From Oidiodendron maius Zn (lineage: Eukaryota; Ascomycota; Leotiomycetes; Myxotrichaceae), in assembly GCA_000827325.1 (NCBI GenBank), contig KN832889.1, forward strand, positions 62,001-126,000: a stretch of DNA of 64,000 nt, in the 5' to 3' direction. Positions 1-13,200 of this stretch are shown here, piece after piece; the first letter of the stretch is position 1, and each line of letters begins with the position of its first letter. Position numbers and translations under genes: made by a program. The notes under the pieces were generated by a model. That model was not told where the DNA came from. It did no database searches and worked only from the letters and a program-made list of their open reading frames with translations.

Positions 1-150
1 GAGCAGGGTGACATCCTGACCAATTTTAGTCTCTTGTTTGATAAGCCACATCGCGGCGAAACAGTATCAGGGAAAGTTACTTGCGCCCCTCTGACCTCAG
101 CGACAGAACTCTCGATCAGCGCCCCCGTGGACGGGCAGTTCCTTTCATGA
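1..150 (+). CDS. 3' end of an unidentified gene entering from the left edge
   Basis: Frame 1 is open from the first base to a TGA at 148-150, giving the last 49 residues of a protein (ending in VDGQFLS). No family is recognisable from so short a tail. The gene lies 139 bp upstream of the O-methyltransferase on the same strand, so it is probably a neighbour in the same locus that continues beyond the window. The reading frame could be fortuitous, but its codon use looks coding and there is no competing frame. Confidence 0.5.
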   Translation, partial: EQGDILTNFSLLFDKPHRGETVSGKVTCAPLTSATELSISAPVDGQFLS

Positions 151-289
151 CTCGTGCGAGATCAGCGGGGATTTATTTTAACTAGTGATATTTACAACCA
201 GAGTTTACTATCAGTAGATAAATTTCTAAGGAAAACTTGACCTACTTTATTGCCTACTGTCCTTACGTATCACTTTCAAAGGCACTAAA

Positions 290-1797
290 ATGGAGAATCT
301 CAAATCTCCCTGGAAACTGTATGCCGAGCAAGTTTCTGCCGCCGCAGAGATAGTCGATTCCTACTACCGCGGGCAAAATTCGCTGGAGCCGACAGCTGAT
401 CATACGCAAAGTGTTTCTTTAAGTCTCCCGCCTTCTGCCCCACAGGATATCTTGGTCGCGCGGCAGACGGTAATAGACTCGGCCTCAAAACTGCAGCAAT
501 TGGCGATTGGACCGAATGAATACTTGCCCTATCTTGCTCTTCAGGTTAGTCCTTCTCTAAGAGACCAAAATCATATTTCATCCGCTCCTGCCTACTTTCT
601 CTCCAGCATCCTCGCAGAAGTCGTAAAATCATAAAAATCTATTCTCTGACCAAATTCCGTAGTATCAATACCTTGGTTGCATCAGATGGCTTTGCCACTT
701 CTCCATTCCTTCCATTCTCCCCGATCAAGGCTCTTTATCCTATACAGAAGTCGCCAATACCGCAAAGATCCCCGAATTGCAGCTGCGGAGAATAGCAGGC
801 ATGGCAATAACTGGCGGTTTTCTCTGCGAGCCCAGTCCCAGCATGCTCGCCCATAACCCAACATCAGTGCTCTTTCGTCGTCAACAGGGCCTCGTGGACT
901 GGGCGCTCCTGTTATCCGAGATATCCGCTCCGACTGCTCAGAAAATGGTAGAAGTCACGGAGCGATATGGAGAGACGTCCAAGAAGACCGAGACGGCATT
1001 CAATGTCCAGTATGACACAGACCTGCCATACTTTGACTACTTCGGCCAGCGGCCCGCGTTGAGAGCCCGCTTTGCTAGCTATATGAAAACTGTCGGGTCC
1101 TTCCCTGGCACCAATATCAAACACCTGATCCATGGCTTTGACTGGGCAAGTTTGGGTGACGCAACCGTGGTCGATGTGTGTAACCCCATTCCGTACAACC
1201 CGCTTTGTTAGTCACTAGAGATATCTCGCTAACATACCGCTTCTCGCTCTGCAGGTTGGTGGATCCAATGGTCACGCCAGTATAGCGATCGTAAACGCCT
1301 TCCCTCAGTTAAAATGCATTGTCCAGGATCTGCCCGAAACGATTGCCAATGCACCACCTCTGCCTGAGTCCCTTCACTCGCGTATCAGCTTCATGAGCCA
1401 CGACTTCTTCAAGTTGCAAGTTGTTGAAGGCGCAGCGGTCTATCTTCTGCGTATGATCTTGCATGACTGGCCGGACGCCGAGGCCAAAAAGATCCTGCAA
1501 AACCACGTTGAAGTCTTACGCAAGGGAGCGCGCCTCATTATCATGGACACGGTGTTACCAACGCCCGGCTCAGTCCCGACGAACGAGGAAAGCTTGCTCC
1601 GATATCGTGATTTGACTATGATGCAGATGTTCAACAGTAAAGAACGCGAGCTGAGCGATTGGGCAGCCCTGTTGGACGGCATAGATGCGGAAGGAGGAAA
1701 ATTAGTCTTGAAAGCGGTGGAGAAACCGTTTGGTAGCGTCATGTCGGTAATGGAAGTAACTTACAGCCCTAACCCGGTTGTGAATGGGACTAGCTAG
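290..1797 (+). CDS. SAM-dependent O-methyltransferase (family 2, PF00891 type)
   Basis: Transfers a methyl group from S-adenosylmethionine to a hydroxyl of a small molecule, the usual tailoring step in fungal polyketide or aromatic pathways. Three exons are inferred: 290-544, 663-1175 and 1255-1797, giving 436 residues, the normal family size. The donors are GTTAGT and GTGTGT, the acceptors CCGTAG and CTGCAG, and both introns are phase 0. The N-terminal dimerisation/winged-helix part contains the family-like YLGCIRWLCHF stretch. The SAM-binding glycine motif VDVGGSNGH spans the second splice junction (about residue 257). The catalytic-base region reads ILHDW, with His near residue 326. The start is the ATG at 290. 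It is convergent with the FAD oxidase, whose stop is about 215 bp away. The specific substrate cannot be told from sequence. Confidence 0.93.
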
Positions 1798-2012
1798 GAA
1801 GTAACACATACAGCGGTTTCGAAACATTCTCTCAAAGCTCTAAGCATTATGCGGAGGTAAAATATTATTCTCGTAAAATATACTGATCTCGCTTCAATGT
1901 TTCATGTACAAAGTTTCTATATATATCAAGATATCCTCACACCGAGATAGAAGACACTTAGCACGACACTCTCCTTCTTGGTTAAGCCTGCATATCCCCA
2001 TGTAAGATAAAG

Positions 2013-3578
2013 CTATGTTGCCGACTTTCCCGTCAGATTATATGATTTGCGAAAGACATTGTTAGGATCGTAAGCCGCCTTGAGCTCTACGAGTCTTGGG
2101 TAGTTTTCGCCAAACACATCTTGTGGGCTTGCCGCTAAGACTAGTAAAAATTAGCATCTAGATATAAGAACGACAGTGTACATAGTCGTTATAATAATTG
2201 GTAACACATACAGTCATAGTTGCCGTACTCTCTGATTTTCTCTCCTTCTTCGGGATTCATGTTCTTTAGCTCTTTGGAGATGGTCTTAGCCATGCCAGAA
2301 GCCCACTGCCGGCAGACATCGTCATATCCGCGGTCTGTCCAAAAGGGAGCAATCATGACGTTGGAGTGCTTTGTGCGTTTGGCAAACGCTGTTGAGGAAC
2401 GCGGTACTTCGCACCACTTGTCTGGACTATAGATCTCTAGGTTGTACAGACTCTTTTTGGCGTCAGGAACCCGGGAATGGAGATCCTCTAATCCAGTCAT
2501 TAAGGTGCGAAGGAAAGAGACACTGAGTGGTGTCATGAAGGATGCCCCCTTAGATAACTTGCATCCCCCCGGTTCCATGAGGTGATTCAGCATTTCATTC
2601 ACCTTTACATACGGTATCATCTTGGTACTGTTGATTATAGGCCCTAGCTCAGCCATCGGACCAAAAATACTCAAAGCTTTCTCTTCGTGGCCGTTATAGA
2701 AGCAAGTCAGGGCTATAGCAAAGCCCCGAACCATTGGCGGCGACACTATCCCAATCACAAGGCCGGCATCCGGGTCATTGCGCTCAGCAAACTCATTGCC
2801 AAAATTGACTACGGCCTTGAGGTTCTTCTCTATTGCAGGGAACAGCATCAGGCCAGCAAAAACAGCATTCTTTTGGTCATATGCTTGGAAAGTGAAATCC
2901 ACAGCCACTCCAAAGGAATGTCCTGCACCGCGAACCGCCCAGAAGAGATCAGGGTTTTCGTCTTTTGAAGCTTTCACGATATTGCCATCGGCGAGCACCA
3001 TGGTTACCTCGAGAAGGTTGTCAATGGTAAGGCCATAGCGACCAGATAGCCAGCCAAATCCACCGCCAAGTGTTAACCCTCCTACGCCAGTGTGATTGAT
3101 AGTTCCTCCAACTGTAGCCAGATCATGTGCTGCTGCCGCTTCATCGACGTCCCTCCATAGTGCGCCGCCTTGAACTCTGAGGGTCTTGGTTGCTGTATCC
3201 ACGTGGACGTGGCGCATCTCAAAGAGGTCAATCACACAGCCTCCGGTCGTCGACGAGGCGCCACTGCTCGAGTGTCTTCCACCACTGACAGAGATTTCCA
3301 GCCCATGCTTCTGCGCGAGAAGCAATGCAGTCGATATGTCCTCGGCGGAGGTCACAAAGACAACTACGCCCTGAGAATACTCAGCAATTAGTACAACTCC
3401 GGCCTAGCGCCAACGCAGAAACGTGGGACAATAAATCATTGAGACGCACAGCTTTCTTCTCCGCTACATCACTCCACCGTTGAATGCTGGCCGCATAGTC
3501 CTCGGAATCAGGGGTTACGACCTTCGAATTTTTGAGTGACGCGCGCAGTTCGTTGATTAATTCCACATTGCTAGCCAT
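2013..3578 (-). CDS. FAD-linked oxidoreductase (PCMH/BBE type)
   Basis: A flavin oxidase of the vanillyl-alcohol-oxidase/BBE superfamily, commonly a tailoring enzyme in fungal metabolite clusters. The inferred exons on the minus strand are 3578-3450, 3370-2212 and 2134-2013, giving 469 residues. The introns are 79 and 77 bp (GTGCGT..CTCAG and GTATGT..CTTAG). The FAD-binding N-terminus carries SGGRHSSSG, where His about residue 76 is the expected covalent flavin attachment site. It continues with [17 protein letters not shown] and the [11 protein letters not shown] loop. The C-terminal BBE motif [20 protein letters not shown] is created across the last splice junction, which supports that intron. 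The position where bicovalent members carry Cys reads TINHTGVGG, so flavin attachment is probably single. No N-terminal signal peptide is evident. Confidence 0.92.
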
Positions 3579-3599
3579 GATGAATCGGTATGGCCGTAG

Positions 3600-6500
3600 A
3601 ATAGATTGACAGGAATTTTGGTGCAGTGGCAGCTAACGGGAATCCCGATTATACCATGTCTTCGCGTCTGCACATATGTCAGCTAACAACTGGGGAGCTA
3701 CCCATGGAGCTCACCTACAGTAGCACGCTTGTTAGCTACCCCACTCTGAGAGGCTGTGGGAGATATTTGTAGAAATTAGTATACAGACCTTATTATAGCT
3801 CTTTGTCAGAGTTTAAGCAATACATCGTTATAATAGCTCGCATAAATTACCTCTTGCTACCTTATCTCGCCCTGTAAACAGCTCAAGCTTCCAATGTCCT
3901 CTCCGAATTCATCATAAGGGGCACATTACTAAAGAACTTTGCCAACCTCGGCACCACGTTACCAGGGGAGAAGAGCCGAAGATCCGTTCACTGCCAAAAG
4001 TTAGGTCAACGGTCTTTACGTGCCGCGCATTAGACTCCAAGCCACGAAGTGATCAACCACCGGGCACAAGAATGACTGTGCTTACCCTACCCTGTGGGCA
4101 CGCTAGACCAGCATGGCGCCCCTGTCTATTCGGAAGCTACTACTGTCAGACTTGGGAAGATTGAAAGCTATCCTAGCTATAGTTGTCATTCTATTGCAGT
4201 AGTGATTCCAACGGAGTGGATCACCAAACATCGTGGATTCCTCACCCTCGTGTATGCATGGTTTCCTCTGTTCTTCCATTTACGTCTACGGCGCATTGAG
4301 TCGGAAATTCTTTGCAGGCGCCAATTCCACTTTCGTTGCTTGGAAGGCCCACTTAGTTGATGGCACGGTGTGTACCTCGGGATAGATGCTGCACAGATGC
4401 GAAGTGCCGTTGGTCTGAGCGAGTCAATGTATATGGTGATGCAGTGGTTTTGATACTTTTTACGTATTCGATGGATTCTCCCCCTGGCGTACCAAATATT
4501 CAAGCTGTCCGTCACATTTGCCACGAAAGAGATCGCCAGGGGTCTCACGACATGATACAACGCTGAGCGCGCTAGCGTGCTGAGTGGTCCCCTCGCAAGC
4601 AAGCCTCAATTCGAATGGTCCTGTATTCGGCAGGTGATGTTTTCAGGTCCCTCGCGCGCCGTAATCCAGCCTGGTCTGGGCCTTTTGAAACAAGAAGCCA
4701 GATACGGCGCAGATTTCGGAGTAATCGGGGTTAATCGTGGGATTCGCTTCGGCTGCGCCACGTTTCGACTCCTCCAACGTCGCATTCATTGCCGAGAAGC
4801 GGCGTCATGTGAAAAAACATACATCGAGCGTAGCATGAGCTATCAGCCCCTACGAAATACCAAATATTGAATATAGATTAATATCAGGTCCTACACTGAT
4901 TGTCGGAGCTAGAATAAATAATATTAAATAATAAGACCGAGAAGAACTAAAATAGTTAATACAAAGCCTCTCTCCGGGCTGTGTAAGCATCTTGTAATCA
5001 GTTTTAAAAGGGATATTTAATTAATCATCTTGAAACTCATTCTAAGCATTGCTACCTTTGAATTCTTTTAATATTACTATTTATTTATTTAATTAATTAA
5101 TTAGTCTATCCTTCCATTTATTTATTACTCTTTAGAGTCAAGTATTATAAACCTCGCATATACTTTAGTCGGCCAAGATACGCCAGCCGACTCTGGATTA
5201 GCTTTCCCTCCAACATTGAGCCCCCGCACATTCTCGGAGCCTGCGGATTCTCGCGCTCAATTAGCTTTCTCTGCGACCTAGGTCAATGCAGAATGGCGGA
5301 GCCATGCCGATTGTCACATTCAATCTATATTCTCAAAGCCTGCGGCACAGCAGAATTGTTGGAGCCCGTCCGACTGTCGCAATCAGTTGGCTTTCTCTCC
5401 AACCTTGAGCCCGCTGGCCGTCGGAGCCGTGAAGTCTATCGCGGGTTCGAGCTTTCAGTTCCGTATAGGCGACCAGGGGATACTAACTTTCTCTCTGGAA
5501 ATACTCTGCAGCCACGTGTCTCCGCCCAGTGCAAATTCATGCCGGTTTAAGATTTTATTCTGCTGAACACTGATTGGTAAGATTTCCTGGCCTCTCGTAG
5601 AAATACGACAGTTACTATTACCTGGTGGACGCGATCAAATGTTCAATGAGTGGTTTCAACTATCGTTTACCTACAAGCTTCTTGAAGAAGAAAGCAGTCA
5701 GCTGGATGATGGAGTCACATCAGCACTACGAGCAAAAATATCGCATACTACAGCACAGCACGTCAGCAGCGCTTTATTCGCAGTCAGTGATTATTGTCTC
5801 TATGGTTTTCCTATTTAGCAGTAAATAAATATAATTGCTTCTCCTTCGAGCTTGACATGCAACTTGAAAGACCCACCTAAGATCATCTCGTCGCCTGTTT
5901 GAGCCATCAAGCGAACCCGATAATCGTCTATCTTCCGCAGTACTTGTGAGATCATTTGAGTCTTACTAACTTTTCATTAGCCACTGCTAGGCCTACTGGT
6001 GGGCTATCTATGTAGTAAGTGTGCTTATCATCACAGAAACGAGAGGGTGGATAAGGCCTTAGCATTCAGCATTTCATAGCTTTCCACAAATTAAATATCT
6101 AAATCATGTCATTAAATTGAGATGTTAGAAGTGTAACATTTTCCACTGCTTGTTAGTGGTCGTATCTTGCTTGATAAGGGTATGAGTAAATCTCCTCAGT
6201 ATCACAACCTTCATCTCGATGATACATTTAGCACAAAGGCTTATTGCGCCAGCAAAACTTTCCAATCTCGCAGTCTAGGTTGCCGGAGGAAACTAACCCT
6301 CGTGTTGGCGGAAAAAGGGAACTTTCTAGCGCTGTGTAAACTATGGCAGACGCACCAGAACTCTCTGGCCACGATTACTACAATCATGATCAAATTTTCC
6401 CTCGTAGAGCCAAAGTCTGGAACAACGGGCAAAGAAGGTGCATTATACTGGAGATAAGATTGATGTCCTGTCTCAGTCAATTCTTAGTAAATAGCTAGCT

Positions 6501-7410
6501 TCGATGGATTTTGATATTTGCGCGAAATTTTACTGTTTTTACATATTTATCCTCATTTGCCATTTCTCTGCAAGAAGGATATTATTATAACCAGAAACTA
6601 GAGAGCATATCATCCAGAATAAAGTCAGTGAGCATGTGATACTCTCATAACCTCACATGCTTCACTCTTGTTTAGCTCAAAAGTGAGTGAAATGATTAAG
6701 AAAGAGAAGCTGATAGAGAGAAGTGGGTGGGAAATAATGTCTATATAGAGTCGAGAGCTGGGATATAATATTTATATAGCTCAGTGAGTGTATATTGCTT
6801 ATATAGTCCCAGAGATTGTATACCTTTTCTGCTGGTGCTGGAGTTGCATCGCAACTCTAATATGGGTGTACTACTACTTTTTCTTATAATTAATTTTTAC
6901 GATATCCGTAAAATTACAGAACCCGATATATATTTGTAAGAAATTGCAGTCTTAGCAGCCTTTACCAGCCTATGATGTGCAGTCTCTCGTCGCGCTGCAT
7001 TCATCTTAGCGCTTCAAACATGTGGCACCCACAAAAGTCTTGGTATCAGATCTCTATAATGGAAGAATGGCGTTACAAATATGACATACAGATAATTGTC
7101 GACTAGGAGTTATTAATTGATGTCATACCTTACGCACCGCCTTTTGGGATATGACTTCAGCTTGAAACTCGTCGTCGGCTCATCCGACGCTGCGACATGC
7201 TTATTTCCTATTTGGGCAATAAGCAGGCCGCATCTCTTCTATATCTAGCAGATCAACCACTAATAAAGGCTACCATGTGCTTAAGGTATAAATAACTAAA
7301 AGTTTCTTTCACCTCGTAGAATAATTTTCATTTTACGGGTAACATTCTAAATCAGATTGGAAAATTATTTGGTAGAGACGCAAATTTCTCTTCCTACGTT
7401 TCAATACACA
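3600..7410. other. Long gene-poor, AT-rich interval
   Basis: No convincing gene is seen. Short open frames occur, for example on both strands between 4094 and 4870, but they lack splice support, domains or coding character. About 4880-5150 is very AT-rich. About 5160-5480 is GC-richer and holds several degenerate copies of a motif resembling AGCTTTCYCTSCRACCTTGAGCCC spaced roughly 60-170 bp apart. About 6480-7000 again contains low-complexity AT sequence with TATATAG-type strings. This looks like decayed intergenic or transposon-derived DNA. Confidence 0.5.
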
Positions 7411-8519
7411 ATGAATCGATATGCTGATGCCCATGCTTCTCGAAATGGCCCTGAGGATAGTAGGCCGTCTGCTCTCCAAGTTGTCCAAGATGAGGCAAAC
7501 GACAGAGCAGCGAGAAATAATCCGCTGCCAAATTTGGTCATCATTATTACCGGTGCAACTTCTGGCATCGGCTTTGAGACTGCGAAAGCCTTATACCACA
7601 CTGGAGCTCGAATTTTAATTACTGCCCGAGATGCCGAAAAGGGCCAAGAAGCAATCCAGAAGATCCAAGAGAGCGTGCCCTATAAGAACAAAGCAAAGAA
7701 TAATATCGAAGCCATTGTCATGGAGTTGGATTCACTGGAATCTGTAAGATCAGCAGCTGAGGAGATTTTGCGCAGAGTGGAGCGAGTTAACATTTTGATC
7801 AATAATGCTGGTATTTGTGCTTTCTACCCTGCCTACAATACTTGACTGAAAAGAGTTCTTCACTGACGTTTGTCATATATCAGGCGTGGCTAGAGTTCCA
7901 TTCAGACAGACTCGAGATGGTTTCGAACAGCATTGGGGGATCAACTATGCTGGCCACTTTTTCTTGACTCACGAGCTGCTCCCTGTCCTTATTAAGAGCA
8001 GTAGCCCCAATTTTGCTTCACGGATTGTCAATATCACGAATACAGGCCACCGGCTGTTCCTTTCTCATTTGCAGGATCGCAACTTTGAGAGGACGAAATA
8101 CGAGCCATTTTCCGCTTATTCCACATCAAAATTGGCTATAATATACCATTCCAACTACATTGACAGACATTTTTCGCTCCACGGTGTGCATGCCGTTGCA
8201 GTACACCCTGGGACTATCAGAGATACGAACATGATCAATTCTTTAGACAATGAGCGAGTGTCGTTTGATGAGATTGCAGGATATAGGGAAGAACTGAAAT
8301 CCGTCTCACAAGGTGCGGCCACAACTGTATGGGCCGCAATCTCCTCTTCTAAGACTCGGGTGGTCTGTACTTGGAGAACTGCACAATTGGTCGGATGGAA
8401 AATCAAAGCATGGGGCCTCTTGATGGCGGATATTCTGCCTCTGTTTTCAGCCGGAGAATGATGACTTACTCTGGGAAGAGACGAGAAAGGACCTCGCTAT
8501 TGAAGAGAAGCTGGTCTGA
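7411..8519 (+). pseudogene. Short-chain dehydrogenase/reductase, two frame shifts near the 3' end
   Basis: An NAD(P)-dependent Rossmann oxidoreductase of the classical SDR/WW-oxidoreductase-like group. The start is the ATG at 7411. A 73-bp intron (7811-7883, GTATTT..ATCAG) lies inside the NNAG motif. The protein shows the cofactor motif TGATSGIG, the LITARD strand end, NNAG, and the active-site pair in YSTSK. The frame is intact to about 8355, where the expected G-G-L-Y-L-E-N-C continuation appears only after a frame change. A second change near 8450 leads to a plausible acidic C-terminus (ENDDLLWEE...) ending with TGA at 8517-8519. Without these shifts the protein would be about 340 residues. 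As it stands translation ends at 8461 with a foreign tail (325 residues). Either the gene is decaying or the assembly has two indel errors. The catalytic core is untouched. Confidence 0.75.
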
Positions 8520-9703
8520 TGTAATTTGATTGAGTTGGCTGCAAAGACTGTCTGCGGATTCAAGAAGCAGTGTTGTTTTCAAGATTGCCTAATTCTCGGT
8601 GAAAGGCTGGCCAAACCCCTCTCACCTCTACTTCTCCAGAAATCTGTCGCAGAAAATAAATCTTCACAACCTGTCAATACACTGGGCCATTGTTTAAAAA
8701 CTCGTCAGTGATTTCCCAATTGCGCACCTCCCACGAATTCTCTCACTAGATCATCATTCTTGGCCGGCCACGACTTAATTGTAAGTCTCCTACTCCAGTG
8801 ATATCTTACAAAGTTCTTGCTCTTTATCCGGATTATTCTGCCATGTCTGAGTCATAAGGCGAAGGACATTATCCCGAAATTGTGCTTAGCGGATCAGATC
8901 TACCAAAGGGTGATGTGAAATACTTTGCTGGGACGCCACAGGCCGCAAGTCATTCGGTAATGATTCCATGCATCGTATTGACAACTGGGAAGAAGGCTGA
9001 TAAAACTCCGAGACGGATTCATCTTGACATATATGCGAAAGGCTTCCCGAGTAAATTGGGTATTAGAGATCAAACCTCGCATGATATTATTATGAACAAT
9101 AACAAGAAGTTGGTGATCTGCAGAAATCTGTGTCCGACTGATGAAGTCGTTGAATAATGCCTCGCAAGAAGTCGTCCCAAAATGCCTAGTTATCGCCGAT
9201 CTGGAGGTGATTTGCGAACTGGTGCCGGACAGTCGCAGAGTACCGACATGCGGTAATACCTCTATACGATCGCCAGGGTTAGGTTTGGCCATGGCCGATA
9301 ACTTGGACATTCCTTTCCGCGGCTTTTTCGCGGCTTGTCAAGTCGAGCGAAGTTACCGATTTATACATGTGTGTAAGAAAACATTCACTGGTGCCCTGGA
9401 GCACCAGCACCAACTATTCAAAAATGTTTCATCAAAATGAGTTTTAGTAGTCATAAGCTAGCATCCCTATTTAAATAGAGGTCCAAATAAAAGATATGCA
9501 AAATAAATCAGAGAGTGGCTGCGCGGATGCGCAACCGAGACAATACATGAAAGTCACAGCAACCTGTGCTCCCTAAATGTTTTGACGATACATATAAACA
9601 ACATCGGAGTGGCAAACTGTGTGGTATTACTGAAGTTATAGTCAGCGATAATGTTCATGGGCAGAGAAACGGTTGTAGTCTTGCAAAGCCGCCACTATTG
9701 AAT
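8520..9703. other. Intergenic stretch left of the copia element
   Basis: No supported gene. A 91-codon open frame at about 8882-9157 and an antisense one overlap each other and neither shows a recognisable domain. The interval ends at the retrotransposon target site TGAAT (9699-9703). Confidence 0.4.
9699..9703. repeat. Left target-site duplication TGAAT
   Basis: TGAAT directly precedes the 5' LTR. The identical pentamer follows the 3' LTR at 15315-15319. A 5-bp duplication is the size expected for LTR-element integration. Confidence 0.9.
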
Positions 9704-9986
9704 TGTTGCGGTATCCCGGAAGCTAGTCCAGTTTCGGTGCTGAGTAACCAACTCAAATGATGATACTTGTGCTCTGAATACTAATGTTATAGACTGTATG
9801 AAGGAGTATATGTTAAGGATGCTGAAACCACTTGATTTGAGTTATTTGAGACTGTATTTGGAATTCTAGTCCTGTCACAAAGTATAAAGGTGGTAGTTGA
9901 ACCTACCCTTAGAAAATACAGAACATCATTACCTGAAAATATAAGCCTATCATATGCACCTACACTAAGCCCCACTCGACGCAACA
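9704..9986 (+). repeat. 5' LTR of copia element (283 bp)
   Basis: Begins TGTTGCGG and ends CGCAACA, so it has the canonical TG...CA ends with a short inverted repeat. By hand alignment it differs from the 3' LTR (also 283 bp) at about 13 positions, all transitions. Several are CA/TA or TG/TA exchanges as produced by RIP, and others are CG/TA or CG/CA exchanges. Confidence 0.93.
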
Positions 9987-10200
9987 GTTATAAGTCCGGA
10001 TTAATGCAAAAAGTACCTTCACACCTAATTTACTACACTACAATACATCAAATCGAAAGCTATAGCTATAAGGTGTTGGATACCACCACTACAAGCCTCC
10101 TAAAAACATCGAAGTGAAGCATGCCAGTCACGTGATCATCGAAATCTCTCAAAAAACACTAAATATATTCGAATATCACAATACAACCACTCAATACAAC

Positions 10201-13200
10201 ATATCGACTAATATTAAGGTTACCCTTATACTAGAGGGTAAAGATAACTGGTTTGAATAGATTAAAACAGTCAAAACAGTAGCTAAAAAGAGTAATATTT
10301 AGGAGTATATTGACCCTGAGGTTAAGGACTCTAAGCTTATAAAGCTAGAGCCTCCAGTTGAACCAAAACTCAAGGATATATATTAAAGGGTAACCCCTGA
10401 ATCGACCGAAACAGCTCAAATAAAGCTGCAGATTATATGGAAGGACCTTACAACCTCCGAATTTCAGTTATACAGCTTCCTTACAAGCCAATATCAATAC
10501 AAAGAAAAGAAATATATAGCTAAGAAGACTCTTATTAAGGATATAAGGTTCCAGATTTAGCAGTCAATATCAAAGGATCACCTTATATACACTACAAACT
10601 ACCTTACAACATATGATATCCTAGTAAGCCTCAAAAGGAGGTTCCAGCCAAGCATAAAGATTAGGGAACAACAGTTGATTAGAGAGTATCAAGCTCTAAA
10701 GACGTTTGATTATACAACCCTGGTTAAGCCCTGGCTTCTAAGGTAGGATATAGTTGTAAGAAAGTATCAAAAGATTGATTTGCTAGAGACCCAGGGCAGT
10801 AGGCCCTTATTTGACTTTATCGAGGCTATCCAGGGCAAATATCCAACCTTCTTCTCGATCTGGAATATCAGGCTAATAGAAGGGAGCCATAATATTGAGC
10901 TATATCAGCTAATCCAGGTATTCCAAGACCACCAGAAGTCCCTAAACCCTAGGGCTATATATATAAAGCACACAGCCTTCTTAGCGTTCAGTAAACTAGG
11001 CCAGCCAGACAGCCAGGATTCAAAGGATCCAGCCAATCAAGAGCCAGAAAAGGCTCAAAACGACCAATCAGGAGCTCGTAATACAAGCAGGACCCCCTAT
11101 ATATATAGGAAGAACCACCTCTATAAGGACTACTAGACTCTAAACCCTAGTAAAAGCCTAGCTGGCTGGATACCTAGCCAAAGGATCGAACAGCTTATCC
11201 AGAATACACTAAGGACGACTGAACGGCTAAAAGACACTATATATAAGGCCACGCCTTACCGGCTTACAGATCAGCCAATACAATCAAATCAGCCAAATAC
11301 AGCTAATACAGACATGAATACAGATACAAATACAGCCGAAAAGAAGGCCCTAAAGCCAGCCTTAAAAGTCGCATTCTATATATATTCAAAGCTAGATTTA
11401 AAGGCTGCATATTCAAAGCTAGACCTAAAGGATACATTCTATACATATTCAGCTTAATCCTTCTTAGCTAAAGAGGGCTCTGATTGGCCACTATATAATA
11501 GCTTCCTCCTAGATTCAGCTGCAAATATCTATATATATTATAATAAATCACGTTTTAAGAGTTACACTCCAAACCTGCATAATATATTAGCTGGCAGAGG
11601 TACTACTAAAATACTAGGAACTGGTGATATCGATATTACAGTTCAATACCCAACAGGGGACTGTAGGGTTACCCTTAACAACGTCTCTTACAGCCCTAAC
11701 TTCCCTACCAACCTAGTCTCCCTAAAGCTAGCTAATAAGAGCGGGATATACTAGGATCAGGCAAATAGCCAGCTAACTGAAGGAGACCAAACCTGGTGTA
11801 TAATCGACAATATCGATAATCACTATATAGTCGAATACCAACCTCCTAGCAGCCAGCCAGCAGCCCTATATATAGGTAAATACACAAAATCAACTAGTCC
11901 TAAGCTTCAACCGGCTATCTCCCTGGATATCCTATACTGACAATTCGCCTATACAGGGCTAGGCACTATCCAACGACTCCCTTACACCACTAAGGGTATC
12001 CAAATCGACTATATAGAGGCTACAGATCAACCTAGCAGCCTAAATCAACCTAAATACAAGGTCTGCTTAGTATCCAAGGCTAAAAAGGTAATTAGCAGGG
12101 TTCCTAACCCTAAACCAAAGGCTCCCTTTAAGGTTATAGCTATAGATTTGATCGAACAAAGCCCCTCAGGTAGCACTAAGTAGGTTCTTCACTTCCTTTA
12201 CAGACTTACAGCTATAAACCATGTTTATATACTCCTGAACAAGATCCAGGAGGCTGTTTTAAGGACTGTAAAAGACTATATAGCCTATATACAGATCCGC
12301 TAGGACTATCAAGTGAGAGTATTTCAGCTAGATAGTGAAAAGGCCCTTGGCTAGGAGTAGGATAACTGGCTAGCCACTAAAGGGATCACTAAAAACCACA
12401 CTACACCTTATACACCAGACCAGAACGGAGCTACAGAACGATCAGGGGGTATAATATTCGAAAGGGCTAGATCAATACAGATTGATTCAAAGCTCCCGGA
12501 TCACCTCTAGCCTGAAATAGTCTGCACAGCAGGTTATATATCCAACCGCTTGCTACAACAGGAAGCTCAGTAGAAGACCCCAATTGAAAGACTCCAGGCC
12601 TATAAGCAGGTCAAAGACCCTAAGCCTTATTATAGCCATATACAGATCTACAGGTATAAAGCTTATACCCTTAAACATAAGATCCCGAGAACTAAGAAGC
12701 TTATCCCTAGGGCTTATATCGGATATTTAGTAGGCTACAACTCAACTAATATCTTCCGAATCTGGGTGCCTAGCTTATAGCAGGTAATACGCTCAAGAGA
12801 CGTAACCTTTAATAAGGCTAGTAGATACAACCCAAGGGATCTAAGCCTAGAACTAGCCTCTAAAGTAGTGGAAACAATCAAATTATACACCCTAGAAGGC
12901 CCTGAATTTAAAGATAAAATTGAGGATTTCCATATATAACTGCTTCAAAATATAAGCCTAAATACAGCTAAATCAGGTATATAAACACAGCCTCCAATTG
13001 AATCAAATAGCCCTGAAAAGACCACTCAAATTCAAGAGGTAGGAGCGCTTCCAACTTCTGAACCTACACCTGAACCAATATCTAAGATTACACCTAAACC
13101 AGCCAATCAAAACACAATTATAGTCGATACTAGTCCTAACGAAGCTAGCCAGTCACCAAAATTGGATGCTATACCTGATTTGTCAGTATTAACACCTATA

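Noticed and set aside
4094-4870. Several 70-138 codon frames on both strands
   Set aside because: They overlap one another, lack splice support and domains, and are unlike the coding style of neighbouring genes.
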